Of a stretch of DNA of 64,000 nucleotides, positions 43,351 to 54,745 are shown one piece after another. Within the stretch, counting starts at the first letter, position 1; each line of letters starts with the position of its first letter. Position numbers and translations under genes: made by a program. Under the pieces are notes generated by a model. It was not told the DNA's origin. It saw nothing but the letters and a program-made list of their open reading frames with translations, and did no database searches. Where the stretch lies: the NCBI GenBank assembly GCA_036250195.1, contig JAVHZZ010000003.1, positions 60,119,289-60,183,288 of the forward strand, given 5' to 3'. The DNA comes from Mixophyes australis (Eukaryota > Chordata > Amphibia > Anura > Limnodynastidae).

Positions 43351-44835
43351 CGAAAGGGGGAGGTGCTGCACTGCCAGGTGGGGTCTGTCCACTGACCCTA
43401 GAGCAAGATTCGTGTCTCAGGGGCTTACGGGGCTAAGGGACCAGGACACTGAGAGCCTACCTTCAATAGGTGCCTGACTAAGGTATCCTACAGGGGAAGA
43501 TGCTTAACGTAATATACAATTACACATACAATACACAACAGTGTATTACCTGGACACACCCATCGGAAACCACCTCAGCAATGACACTTGCTACACTCCA
43601 GGGAAACAGACCGAGCCCAGTCTCTGAACGGAGGAGTCCCTCCTAATTACCACTTCCCTATATTTCTGTCACTAGAACCACGGGTACTCTTGATCCGACT
43701 TAGCGGTCACAGCCTTTCCGCCGGAGTCTATCTCTGTTGACCCAACCTAAAGCTGAGCTAAAGGTCTCAGGACAAATATCTGTCTGGTGCTTCAGTACTA
43801 ATGCCTGTCTGTTGGGATCAGTGTTCCCTCTAAGCTGAGCAATCTGGAAAGGAACGAGTTAAAGGTCACTCTAATGAGGGCTCCACCCAAAAGGTTTGCA
43901 TTCACAATCTGCAGGATGTTTCCTAGTAAGATACAGGTTTAACTCTATCATTTCCAGATTGCTCAACTTAGAGGGAACACTGGTTTGGATCCTCAAGCCT
44001 ATAGCCTGCTGTTGGAAGCTGCTCTGGGGGAAACAGTCAGGCCTCTCTGGAGGCAATTCTCAGGCCTCAATCGGGGGAAATACTCTTCTTCTGCGGCAGG
44101 CCTTATGCCCTCCTAACATAGGCTTGGGCCTAATGCCTGGTATTGTGGCAGGACCTTTTGCCCACTGATGATGGAAAGGGATAGGGGTGTGGGCAGGGGC
44201 CTGGTAGAGGTGATGCCCACAAGAGCCTGGGCATCTCCAAGGCGTCCTCAACTACCCCGCATCTGACGCCACACTCAACGCTGCCGCAGCGGATTTTTTC
44301 CTCTCTTGTTCCTGCTCTCTGATATCATCTGAAGCAGGGACGGGACGCTCCTAGCTCTGCTTCCGGTGTTTTCTTGGCTTGCCTCCTGACATCTTACTGG
44401 CAGGGTAGCTCTCAGCCCTTGCAAGGTCTTCCTGCCGCCTCTCTCCACTGTCTTCTGCTGCTTTCTCTGTTTTCTTGCTGGCGCCGGACGTCCCATGATG
44501 TCCTCTCACTTCAAGCACACCACACCAATGCCATGTGATGTCACCAGGACACTGCATGGTGACGCGGCAAGACAGGACTGGCTCGCGCCGGTGCCAAAAT
44601 CCGAATCGCTCTTGATTCACTGTCAGCACTGCCGGGGAGCCAATGAGACACTAAAGGAATTCACCAGGCGTCTGTCATCCAGATGAGTCCCCCATATACT
44701 TTTTATTCTTATGATATTGGAGAACTAACAGTGATAAAATGATAATCTCACAAGTGTCTGGTTATAACTGGAGACATTGCTACCTTCAAGTTCTGACAGG
44801 TACATAGATGTTATCTATCTACAAGGCCACAGGAC
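43351..44835. other. Unclassified GC-richer segment
   Basis: Moderately GC-rich DNA between the truncated protease of chromovirus B and the minisatellite. Blocks such as GATGCCCACAAGAGCCTGGGC and GCGCCGGACGTCCCATGATG look like retroelement leader or LTR sequence, but no coding domain or matching ends were found. Contains the small hAT MITE at 43819-43982. Class left open. Confidence 0.4.
43819..43982. mobile_element. Small hAT-type MITE
   Basis: The ends CAGTGTTCCCTCTAAGC and the inverse CTTAGAGGGAACACTG form terminal repeats of about 32 bp (to GCAATCTGGAAA). The flanks GTTGGGAT (43811-43818) and GTTTGGAT (43983-43990) are an 8-bp target duplication with one mismatch. The 164-bp element is non-coding. 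Confidence 0.88.
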
Positions 44836-44839
44836 CCTC

Positions 44840-45852
44840 TCTCATTGCAGCTTTTCTATCCCTGGCAGTACCTTCCATCATGGCAGCATCTCTATCACGG
44901 AGAGAACCTTCCTTCATAGCAGCATCTGTATCAAAGAGAGTACCTTTCCTCATGGCAGCATCTATATCACAGAGAGTACTTTCCCTCATGACAGATTCTA
45001 TATCACAGACAGTACCTTCCCTCATGGCAGCATCTCCATCACAGACAGTACCTTCCCACATGGCAGCATCTATATCACAGAGAGTACCTTCCCACATGGC
45101 AGCATCTATATCACAGAGAGTACCTTCCCTCATGGCAGCTTTTATATCACAGACATTACCTTCCCTCATGACAGCTTCTATATCCCAGAGAGTACCTTCC
45201 CTCATGACAGCTTCTATATCCCAGAGAGTACCTTCCCTCATGGCAGCTTCTATATCACAGACAGTGTCTTTCCTCATGGCAGAATCTATATCCCAGAGAG
45301 TACCTTCCCTCATGGCAGCATCTCCATCACAGACAGTACCTTCCCACATGGCAGCATCTATATCACAGAGAGTACCTTCCCTCATGGCAGCTTTTATATC
45401 ACAGACATTACCTTCCCTCATGGCAGCATCTCTATCACAGATAGTACCTTCCCTCATGGCAGCATCTCCATCACAGACATTACCTTCCCTTATGACAGAT
45501 TCTATATCACAGACAGTACCTTCCCTCATGGCAGCATCTCTATCACAGATAGTACCTTCCCTCATGCCAGCTTCTATATCCAAGACAGTACCTTCCCTCG
45601 TGGCAGCTTCTATATCCCAGAGAGTACCTTCCCTCATGCCAGCTTCTATATCCAAGACAGTACCTTCCCTCGTGGCAGCTTCTATATCCCAGAGAGTACC
45701 TTCCCTCTTGGCAGCTTCTATATCCAATAGAGTTCCTTTCCTTGTGGCAGCTTCTATATCCAATAGAGTTCCTTCCCTTGTGGCAGCTTCTATATCCCAG
45801 AGAGTACCTTCCCCCGTGGCAGCTTTTATATCTCAGAGAGTTCCTTCCCTCT
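44840..45852. repeat. 36-bp minisatellite, about 28 copies, open in three frames
   Basis: The unit ACCTTCCCTCATGGCAGCAT plus CTATATCACAGAGAGT repeats with modest variation. Variants alternate among CATCTATATCACAGAGAGT, CTTCTATATCCCAGAGAGT and CATCTCCATCACAGACAGT in a patchy higher-order pattern. Because 36 is divisible by three and the unit lacks stops in several frames, long frames exist on both strands (plus 44777-45730 and 44808-45878; minus 44819-45763), each a 12-residue repeat such as FPHGSIYITEST. No promoter, start context or non-repeat domain supports a gene, so I annotate it as satellite DNA. Confidence 0.92.
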
Positions 45853-45853
45853 G

Positions 45854-46403
45854 TTATGGCCTACGACCACCAAGATGAGCTTTTAGAACAGTTAGGGCAG
45901 AGATCTTCACCTATAGCAGCCACCCTTCCCGTAGAGCTTTATATGCTCACAGGTACTCGGATGCCCCCAGGTCTTAGGCTCAGAGTAATAAAAGCTCATC
46001 AAAGGTGGTCGCAGGGCAGGTGATATCAGGGACGCTAGCCAGGCTGAAGCGGATGGTCAGAGGCAGGCCGAGGTCAGAGGTCCATAGCGGAATAGCGAGG
46101 TCCAGAATACAAGCCAAAAAGGTCAGGGTCACAGGCAAATAGGCAAGGTCCAAGGTACAGGCAGAGGATCACAATGGTAGATTAGGTATACAGAAATTCA
46201 ACAGCAGGTCAGCAACAGTGCAGGACTGGAACGCTATACTGGTACTGGCCAATCAGGGTTTTGCCCTGTAAACATCCCCAGGCAGCCACTAATTAATCCC
46301 TGGCTGTTTAATTAGCCCGCAGGCTGTAGCGCGGCAGTTGTTAACTTCGGCGTCCGGCAGTTGCAGGAAGTGACGTCCCTGTTGTCATGGAGATGGCCGG
46401 GAC
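45854..46403 (-). mobile_element. LTR fragment related to that of chromovirus A
   Basis: Begins TGTTATGGCC (compare TGTTAGGAAC in LTR A). Near its end it has GGAAGTGACGTCCCTG followed by GTCATGG and GGCCGGGACG, matching 29417-29455 of LTR A block by block. CCAATCAGGG and GAGGTCAGAGGTC blocks are also shared. The last ~60 bp expected for the LTR are absent and a (TA)n run follows. No internal region is attached. Probably a truncated solo LTR of a third, older family. Confidence 0.6.
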
Positions 46404-46416
46404 GAAAAAGATAAAT

Positions 46417-46420
<4 letters not shown>

Positions 46421-46471
<51 letters not shown>
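46421..46471. repeat. (TA)n microsatellite
   Basis: About 25 TA units, directly after the truncated LTR fragment. Confidence 0.97.
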
Positions 46472-46475
<4 letters not shown>

Positions 46476-46559
46476 ATTTTGCAGTCCTTTTTAGTAGGCC
46501 ATCCTCGGTATTGTAACACTGCAATCAGAGGAACTTTTAGCCTTATTTGTAACTTCTTC

Positions 46560-46790
46560 TACCAGCCCCAACTGACTACTATTCAATATAGAGACAATTC
46601 TAGTGTCTGATATACAATACAGTGAGCATTCTAGTTACCTCTGTATAGGTCAGAGAACATTCTAGGGACTAAATCATTCTAGTGATCTCTGTACAATACA
46701 GAGACCATTCTAGTGCATGTATAAAATACAGAGATTGTTACAGTGACTTTTGTACAATACAGAGAGCATTCTTGTGACCACTACACAAAA
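46560..46790. repeat. Degenerate tandem repeats, about 40 bp
   Basis: The unit ATTCTAGTGATCTCTGTACA plus ATACAGAGACC recurs five to six times with heavy variation. It lies directly upstream of the LINE and could be part of its 5' region or an older array. Confidence 0.65.
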
Positions 46791-49700
46791 AACAACACAT
46801 ACAAGTAATTATTATTCAATTTTGTTTTTCCTGATTGTACATTTACAAGTTTCTACTTTTTACCTGTTATTATTCTACTATTTATATGCCTTTATCTTGT
46901 TTTTCCTGATTTTATATTTACCAGCAACTACTTTTACCTGTTATTATTCTTGCCTATTTCCATTGTCCTTATTACCTCTCCTTCTATTATTCTTTGCCTT
47001 CCACGCCCTAATTGGTTATTGTCCTCCATCTTGCTATTGTCTCCCTGCTTATTCTTACCTGTTATCCGCTGTCCTTATTATCTTACTGTTCTGCTATCAT
47101 TCTTACCTGTCTTCATTGTCCTTATTATCTCACTGTACTGTTGTTCCATGCCCTCCACGCCCTAATTCGTTATTATCTTCCACCTTTTCATTGTCTTCCT
47201 GCCTTTGTTCTTACCTGTTTTTCACTGTCCCCACTATCTCACTGTTCTGTTACTCTCTCTCCCTACTATGCCTCCCCGCTCTCACTCCATACCCATACTC
47301 TCCCCCCGCCCTACCTCTCCCGTTCCTCCCCGCCATCCCCCGCGCGCTGCTCATCTTGCTAACCTCATCCCCATTTCCCCCCTCTCCTCTCCCCCTTTCT
47401 TCTGTGCCCTCTGGAATGCCAGATCCGTCCACAACAAGCTGACTGCTATCCACGACCTCTTTCTATCCAACTTCTTTAACCTTCTTGCCGTTACTGAAAC
47501 CTGGCTCTCCGATTCTGATACTACTTCCCCCGCTGCCCTCTCCTATGGTGGCCTCTCCTTCACCCACTCCGCCAGGCCTGGTGCCCGCCCTGGCGGTGGA
47601 GTTGGCCTCCTCCTCTCCTCCACCTGTACTTTTCGTGTCATTCCCCCTGAACCCTCCCTCTCCTTCTCCTCTTTTGAAGCTCACTCCATCCGCCTCTTCT
47701 ACCCCATCCATCTCCGTGTCACTGTCATCTACCGCCCCCCTGGCCCCACCTCCCTCTTCCTTGACAACTTTGCTAGCTGGCTTCCTCACTACCTCTCCTC
47801 CGATCTCCCCTCGATCATTCTCGGTGACTTTAATATCCCCATCGACAACCCCACCTACCCTGCTTCCAGCAAACTGCTCACCCTCTCTTCCTCCCTTGGT
47901 CTCACCCAATGGACCTCCTCCTCTACCCACTGCCTTGGTCACTCCCTTGATCTTGTCTTCTCCTACCTATGTAATCTCTCCGACTTCTCCATCTCTCCCT
48001 TTCCTCTATCCGACCACCATCTCCTCTCCTTCTCTCTCTCCTCTTCTCCTGCTCCCCCCCCCGCCCAAACCTACTCTGTCCATACGCAACCTCGATGCTC
48101 TTGACCCTGCCTCTCTGTCCTCCTCTCTCGATACCCTCCTTTCTCCCCTTTCCTCCCAGGCCTGCCCCCAACCAGGCGGTCTCCCTCTACAATCACACCC
48201 TCACCTCCGCTCTGGACGCGGTCGCCCCTGCCCACTCCGTCCACCCCCGCTGCTCCAAACCCCAACCCTGGCACTCCAAATTTACCCGCTTCCTCCAAAA
48301 ATGCTCCCGTTCCGCCGAACGTCACTGGAGAAAATCCCGCTCCCTGGCTGACTTCCTCCACTTTAAATTCATCCTTTCATCCTACAGCTCTGCCCTCTCA
48401 CTCGCTAAACAATCTTTCTTTAAATCCCTCATCTCTTCCCAGTCCTCTAACCCCCGCCACCTCTTTGCCACCTTCAGCACTCTCCTGGCCCCCTCCCCTC
48501 CCCCCACCCCCTCCTCCCTGACTGCCTCTGATTTCGCCTCCTTCTTCTCCTCTAAAATCGAGGCCATCCGACTTGAAATCTCCTCCTCCACTCTCTCTTC
48601 CACCCCTCCCACTCTTCTGTCCTCCCCCCCAACCACCTTCCCCTCCACTCCTTCCGTCCCACCACTGGCGAGGAAGTCCACTCTCTCATTTTATCCTCCC
48701 CCCCACTACCTGCCCCCTGGATCCCATCCCCTCCCACCTTCTTCGCTCCCTTTCCCCCACCACCTGCTTCCACCTCGCTCACCTCTTTAATCTCTCCCTC
48801 TCCACTGGCATCTTCCCCTCCTCCTTCAAACATGCTCTCGTATCCCCCATTCTTAAGAAACCTAATCTCGACCCCACTTCTCTCTCGAACTATCGCCCCA
48901 TATCTCTTCTCCCTTTTGCCTCCAAAATTCTTGAGAGGCTCGTCTGCAGCCGTCTCACCTCCTACCTTTCTGAATACTCCCTCCTTGATCCTCTCCAGTC
49001 TGGTTTCCGCCCCCTCCACTCCACTGAAACTGCCCTGGCTAAAGTCACCAATGACCTCCTCTCTGCAAAAGCCAGGGGCCACTTCTCCCTTCTCATCCTC
49101 CTTGACCTCTCTGCAGCCTTTGACACCGTTGACCACCCCCTCCTCCTTCACACCCTCCAGTCTTTCGGCCTCTCCGGCCCAGTCCTGTCCTGGCTCACCT
49201 CTTACCTTACTCACCGTTCCTTCTCTGTCACCACCTCTGGGTCTCTCTCCCCCCCATCCACCCTTCCAGTCGGGGTCCCTCAGGGCTCTGTTCTGGGACC
49301 CTTACTCTTCTCTCTATACACCTCCTCCCTGGGTGAACTCATCAGCTCCTTCGGCTTCAGCTACCACCTTTACGCTGACGACACTCAACTATACCTCTCC
49401 TCTCCTGATCTCTCTCCCTCCCTCCTCTCTAGGGTGTCCGCCTGCCTCTCTGCCATCTTCTCCTGGATGTCCTCTCGATTCCTCAAACTTAACCTTGCCA
49501 AAACTGAGCTCATAGTTTTTCCTCCCTCTCATACCCCATCCCCTTCTGACCTCTCCATCACTGTCGACAACACCTCTATCTCCCCTGTCCCCCAACTTCG
49601 CTGCCTTGGTGTCATCCTCGACTCCTCTCTCTCCTTTGGCCCCCACATCCTCTCTCTTGCTAAATCCTGCCGCTTCCAGCTGCGCAACATCGCTCGCATC

Positions 49701-50656
49701 CGGCCCTTCCTCTCCCAAGATGCCACCAAATGCCTTATCCACTCTCTGATCATCTCCCGCCTGGACTACTGCAACCTCCTCCTCACTGGCCTCCCCCACT
49801 CTCATCTCGATCCCCTTCGATCCGTCCTTAACGCTGCAGCTAGGCTTATTTTCCTCTCTCGACGCTCCTCTTTTGTCTCCCCCCTCTACCTAGCCCTTCA
49901 CTGGCTCCCATTCCCCTTCAGAATCCTCTTTAAGCTCCTCACACTCACCTACAAGGCCCTCGCCAACTCCACTGCGCCCTACATCTCCACCCTCCTCTCT
50001 ATTCATGCTCCACCCCGCCCTCTCCGTTCTGCCTCTGACCGTCGCCTCTCTTCCCCCCTTATAACCTCCTCCCATGCGCGTATCCAAGACTTCGCCCGCG
50101 CTGCCCCCCTCCACTGGAACAAGCTCCCTCCCTCCATCAGAACTTCCCCTAATCTGTCCAGCTTCAAACGGGCCCTAAAAACCCACCTTTTTCTTAAGGC
50201 CTTTCTGTCTCCCACTTAACTTCCTACCTTATCTTCTGCCTCTGTCCCCCTACTCTCCCTCTCTCCCCCGCATCTCTCTGTCTGTCCACCCCTCCCCTTA
50301 GATTGTACGCTCCTCTGAGCAGGGCCATCTCTCCTCCTGTTTCCACCACTTCTAACTCTGCTCTCCAGCTACATAGCCCTCCTCCTCAAAGGTCCTCCAC
50401 CCACGTCCACTTTCGCTCCCTCCTCCCCCCTGGGGGTCTCCCTGTCTTCCGCGCCCACCTTCTTGGGCCCCGTCATTTTCGGATCCTCCCTCCCCCTTCC
50501 CCGCCCTCTCTAGCTGTGCATTGAGCGTACTGAGTTGCTGTGTTTACTGTACTGTGCTGTCTCCCATTGTATTGTGATTTTGTTTGTCTCTGTACGGCGC
50601 TGCGGATGCCTTGTAGCGCCTTATAAATAAATATTAATAATAATAATAATAATAAT
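46790..50656 (+). mobile_element. L2/CR1-type LINE, nearly complete
   Basis: A pyrimidine-rich 5' region with 154-bp imperfect tandem units (ACGCCCTAATT blocks at 47003 and about 47157) leads into apurinic-type endonuclease and reverse transcriptase domains. It ends in GCGCCTTATAAATAAATATT and a run of AAT. Codon use is extremely C- and T-rich on the plus strand. Two frame changes break the coding region. The 3' 100 bp resemble the tail of the SINEs in this window. A target duplication was not identified, as is common for this clade. Confidence 0.88.
47397..50219 (+). pseudogene. L2-type ORF2: endonuclease and reverse transcriptase, two frame breaks
   Basis: The endonuclease (47397-48050) has the expected catalytic sites: WNARSVHNK, AVTETWLS (Glu), IILGDFNIP (Asp, Asn) and SDHHLLSF (Asp, His). 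A frame change near 48095 leads to the linker piece (48095-48600, RHWRKSRSLADFLHFK, LFATFSTLL). A second change returns to the first frame for the reverse transcriptase (48660-50219) with [45 protein letters not shown], the catalytic YADDTQLY, and [13 protein letters not shown]-terminal thumb region ends [10 protein letters not shown]. All catalytic residues are visible, so inactivation rests on the two frame changes alone. An ORF1 was not recognised. Confidence 0.9.
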
Positions 50657-50777
50657 GCCAACCCTGTTTTGGAGGCCACTTTAAAATACAGGACCTCACA
50701 TTCTAATTTCTTCTATCTATAAATAGTTTGCTTTTACTAGATACTGGTTTTCAGAACAAATGGGGTAAACCAAGGAG

Positions 50778-50931
50778 TAGATTTATGAGACCTTCTAAAA
50801 AGAAGATTTGGAGGTGTTGCCCATAGTAAGATTGTAGCTATCATTTATCGAATGCATTCTAGAAAATGATAGCTACAATCTGATTGGCTGCACCTCCACT
50901 TTTCCTTTTTAGAAGGTTTGATAAATCTCAA
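50778..50931. mobile_element. Fold-back MITE
   Basis: The left arm TAGATTTATGAGACCTTCTA, AAGAAG, GGAGGTGTTGCCC, GATTGTAGCTATCATTT mirrors the right arm AAATGATAGCTACAATCTG, GCACCTCCACTTTTCC, TTAGAAGGTTTGATAAATCT. The ~150-bp element folds almost end to end. Non-coding. Confidence 0.8.
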
Positions 50932-51423
50932 CTGAAGTGTTTTTAACCCTTGGCTGCCCACAAGCATTGATACTAGCTAAAATTGGGCAGGTGTTCTCTC
51001 TGACTGATATTTGTTTTATTAGCCTCAGATTTATTTTCACAGTCTGTAGCAACATTCTGAATCCCTAATGTTGAGTTAGCAATTTATTTTCTGTAGATAA
51101 AGTTGCATCTGTGAAATGCTATTAATCAGCTTATAGTGCAATCCTCATAGAACCCATTAGGGAGAGATTTTTATTCGAAAGCACTAATGATTTAAGTATA
51201 CTCTGTATTGAACCAAATGGCCTGTATCTTACCTTAATCCTGTTAATAAAACTTGTCGAAGACATATGTTCTGGTGCAGCTGATACTGTTATTGGGTTGA
51301 TGTGGAAGCTGAAATATTTCATAATGTTCGGCTTGGCCCTGGTTCAGCATGATCGTTATAGTATTCAACTTGTATATAGGACCCCTAAATCCTGTCATAT
51401 CCAATAACTGAGTGGCTATAGAG

Positions 51424-51617
51424 GCAGACTGGCCTGGAGTGTTAGGAGGGTCTCCTACCCAGCAAAGTCACAGAGAGGATGCTCCCAGGTCGATCCAGCT
51501 GTTGTAGTATTCTCTGTCTCTCCCTCATCCAGCGCATTCACCAGCAGCTGGCCCTATAATGCAATCATACTGGCCCAAGGGTGCAGGTGCCCCCCTGTCC
51601 CCAGGCCATTCTGCCTC
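51424..51617. mobile_element. Possible hAT-type MITE
   Basis: The ends AGAGGCAGACTGGCCTGG and the inverse of CCAGGCCATTCTGCCTCTG are terminal inverted repeats over about 18 bp. A segment with similar ends is at 53575-53775. No clear 8-bp duplication. Confidence 0.55.
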
Positions 51618-52436
51618 TGCTCACAAGTATGTAAGATGCTAAGTTTTTATATTTATCTAGTTATCTAATTATCAAATACACTTAGTGCCCCAATCAAAAG
51701 ATTCCATATGTACTTTATTTTCCCTAGATCCCCACAGTTTCTATCTTCTTATATTTCACATTTTCTGATTTTACATTACTTCATCTGCCAGCATATGTTA
51801 CATGTGAATTTGCAATAAAGCAAAGCAGAATTCTGCGTTGTATGTTTTCTTTACTTTAGATTCACCTGGGTAAAGAAGAAGAACGATAAAGTTTCCTTTG
51901 GAATTAGGTGTGTAATACATTGGAGAATGAGGTATTTTTTATTAAAAATAAAGTTTTTTTATTGCAGTGTCTGTTTCATTTGTCTGTTTCATTTGCAGTG
52001 GGACCAGTAGTGCTACATATAAAAAATGCTATTATTTTACTTGAAAGCATTATTGCCACACCACCCAATACACAGGGGTGTTGGGAGGAGCCCCAGTGCT
52101 ATCAGCACAGAGCTGTTTATTGTTAGCAGGGAACAGGCTGGGACTGTGTTCAACTATAAAACGGGGATCCCATGTAGCAGGTGTCCCTGTTATATTATGA
52201 ATAGCCTGTCACATGCTGGTGCTGGATGTGGCTTATTTTTGGGATGGACCCCATGCTGTTTGTCCCCCATACACTAGGGGTAACCAGCCCAAACTATGAG
52301 GCGCTTAGATCACCTTTTGGGGGGGACACAGTTTTTTAAAAATTTATATATGTAATTATTTTTTTTTTACACTTCCAAGGATGAGAGCCTATGGTTCTCA
52401 TGAGCAGCAGAGATCAGGCACCAGAGGGGGTTACTC

Positions 52437-52714
52437 CAGAGCCGGATTTAGACCTCATGGGGCCCTAGGCAAGATACTGGTTTGGGGCCCCCTCCCTTAA
52501 AAAAATCCATAGCACTATAGTTTTTGGCATAACATATAACCCTATTCAGGGCCTGGATGGCAGACTTTAGCCCAGGGGGGCAAGCACATAGCACTGTCCC
52601 ATAAGTAGGGCCCATTTTTAAAGGTTGGTCTCACCGCCAGCCCTGGGAGGGCCCTCTGGGGACCGCTGGGCCCTAGGCAAGTGCCTAGGTTGCATAGTGG
52701 TAAATCCGGCCCTG
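52437..52714 (+). mobile_element. hAT-type MITE, unsplit copy
   Basis: Same family and orientation as the split element at 28580-34591, with ends CAGAGCCGGATTTA and TAAATCCGGCCCTG. Flanks GGTTACTC (52429-52436) and GGGTACTC (52715-52722) are an 8-bp duplication with one mismatch. It gives the undisturbed sequence across the chromovirus A insertion site. 278 bp, non-coding. Confidence 0.93.
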
Positions 52715-52722
52715 GGGTACTC

Positions 52723-54065
52723 CTGCTGATGCGCCACCTCTAACTGTGCTGCAATTACATGAACACACCCTTATTGTACTTGGCATATGCTGGCCCGCTG
52801 CTTCCTTTCTTCGTTCCACTTCTCCAAGCGTCAAGAGTCGTAAGTGTAAATGCAGCCGCATCTGCACACGGATGTATACACACTCACATCTACAGTACGA
52901 AAACCCGTGTCTTACTCAAAGAAAAGGACTTATGTCCAATTCCACATGAGGCCCTATGTGATAAATCTAAACTTTTTAGATCCCACCCTATCTTTTAGAT
53001 AATTTCTTAATTTAGATAGTTGAATGGATAAAACGTTTCCGCAAATAAAATCTTAAAAGTGTATGATTCACAGTTTTCAGTATTAAAGAATATTTTGTTT
53101 CTCTCTCAGGAAATTCATTTGGGTGTAGAAAATACGATCAAATTGTACAATGCACATCAGATACATGGGGTGTGTAATCCATGTGACAACATACAGGTCA
53201 TTCAATATGTGGGTCATTTGTAGAGGAGGGTGAACTCTACTCTGCACTTGGAAGCGGGCAAATCTCTATAACACTGACTCAGGGGCATTTTATGAATGCA
53301 GTGGGCCTGTATGTGAGAGTAGTGCCCACTCCAATAGAAAACAAGTAAGCAAGAAAGCAAGTTTTATTTTTTATTTTCACTTTGAGAATGAACAGAAATG
53401 TTATTTTGAGATAATTCATCATGTATTATATGTCAAAAGTGGTGAAATACAGAGGAACATACAGAACAGGCAGGTAAATGAACTGTTGGCGGACAGTCTT
53501 TCCATCAATAGAACATGACAGACAGAGTTCATATATTCTGGTGGGTGGGTTAGCTCAGTTTCTGAAATGAAAAACAAGCAATTTTATCTCCCACAAGGGC
53601 TGACTGGCAAATTTTAGCCCAGAGGGCAAGACTCAGCTCAGCAGCCTATCAGAAACATTTTAAAGGGAAAAAAAAAATGCAGGTAGCCCAGTGACATGGC
53701 CCAAGGTAGCCCCCTATGTTACCTGCCCAGGGGGGCAGATGACCCCTGTCCTACAGCCCAGCCTGCCTCTGGTCTCCCATAACTCAAGCAGTTGGTACAG
53801 GGCCCACTTGGCTCATGGACCCGAGTACACTGCACACCCTGCACTAAAAATAATCAGTAAATATAGAACAATCCTAGGGTTAAGTGCAGGATTCATGGGC
53901 AGCATTCCACCTGTACCTGTTGGCAACTCCCATAATATATTTTTAACATATGCATGACAAGCATAATATATATATAATAATATTGTATATGAATTTAGCC
54001 ATAGTATAGTACAAATACATCAGATTGTATAAATGGTTTACATTGAGTAGAAGAGAATCTGGTAG

Positions 54066-54105
<40 letters not shown>

Positions 54106-54400
54106 GCTGTTTTTCAAAATTTTGAAAATCGTTAACAAAATATTTGATGTGGAGAAATCCAGGTGCGTGTAATCCCTCCCACCTCTGAAACACATCAGTG
54201 GTACGGCCCACTTATAGAGACATCATAATGTTCCCCAGCGCATACCTCTCAACATTGGGAGCATGGGCACATCACATTGGTGACATTTTACATCTATCAG
54301 GGACATCTTGAGGGTTTTTCAAAGCACTAGGCCACCTCTAACCTCCTAAAAAGAGCTTTGCATTGCTGTGCTAACCAGTGGACAGTAACATACTTACGAG
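52723..54400. other. No gene; degraded MITE and microsatellite
   Basis: At 53575-53775 a degraded segment with CAGCCTGCCTCTG at one end and GGGCTGACTGGCAAATTTTAG at the other resembles hAT MITEs here. A CATACCTCTCAACATTGGG end is at 54242. Otherwise unique AT-rich sequence. Confidence 0.45.
54067..54100. repeat. (TA)n microsatellite
   Basis: About 17 TA units. Confidence 0.97.
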
Positions 54401-54745
54401 GCAGCACGGTGGCTCAGCACTTCTGCCTCACAGCACTGGGGTCATGAGTTAAATTCCCGACCATGGCCTTATCTGTGAGGAGTTTGTATGTTCTCCCTGT
54501 GTTTGCGTGGGTTTCCTCCGCTTGCTCCGGTTTCCTCCCACACTCCAAATACATACTAGTAGGTTAATTGGCTGCTATTAAATTGACCCTAGTCTCTTTG
54601 TCTCTGTCTGTCTGAGCGTGTATGTTTACGAAATTTAGACTGTAAGCTCCAATGGGGCAGGGACTGATGTGAATGAGTTCTCTGTACAGCGCTGTGGAAT
54701 TAGTGGCGCTATATAAATAAATTGTGATGATGATTATGATGATAT
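54401..54745 (+). mobile_element. SINE with L2-type tail, most complete copy
   Basis: Head GCAGCACGGTGGCTCAG, then an ATTCCCGACC box, conserved centre GTGTTTGCGTGGGTTTCCTCC, then GGTTAATTGGCTGCTATTAA, and a tail with GACTGTAAGCTCCAATGGGG and GCGCTATATAAATAAATTG, ending in GATGATGAT repeats. The tail parallels the LINE end at 50300-50656. The centre resembles the conserved core of V-SINEs. Confidence 0.88.

Larger units (their letters stand above)
50657..52436. other. No gene; two MITEs
   Basis: Apart from the elements at 50778-50931 and 51424-51617 this is AT-rich unique-looking DNA without coding support. Confidence 0.5.

Noticed and set aside
44777..45878. Long frames of 314-356 codons on both strands taken as genes
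   Set aside because: They are produced by a 36-bp tandem repeat lacking stops in several frames; no promoter, non-repetitive domain or homologue supports a gene.
47463..49805. Long minus-strand Gly/Glu/Arg-rich frames
   Set aside because: They are shadows of the pyrimidine-rich LINE coding strand.
53554..53572. GGTTAGCTCAGTTTCTGAAAT as a tRNA gene start
   Set aside because: A box-A-like stretch only; no box B, cloverleaf or acceptor stem follows.
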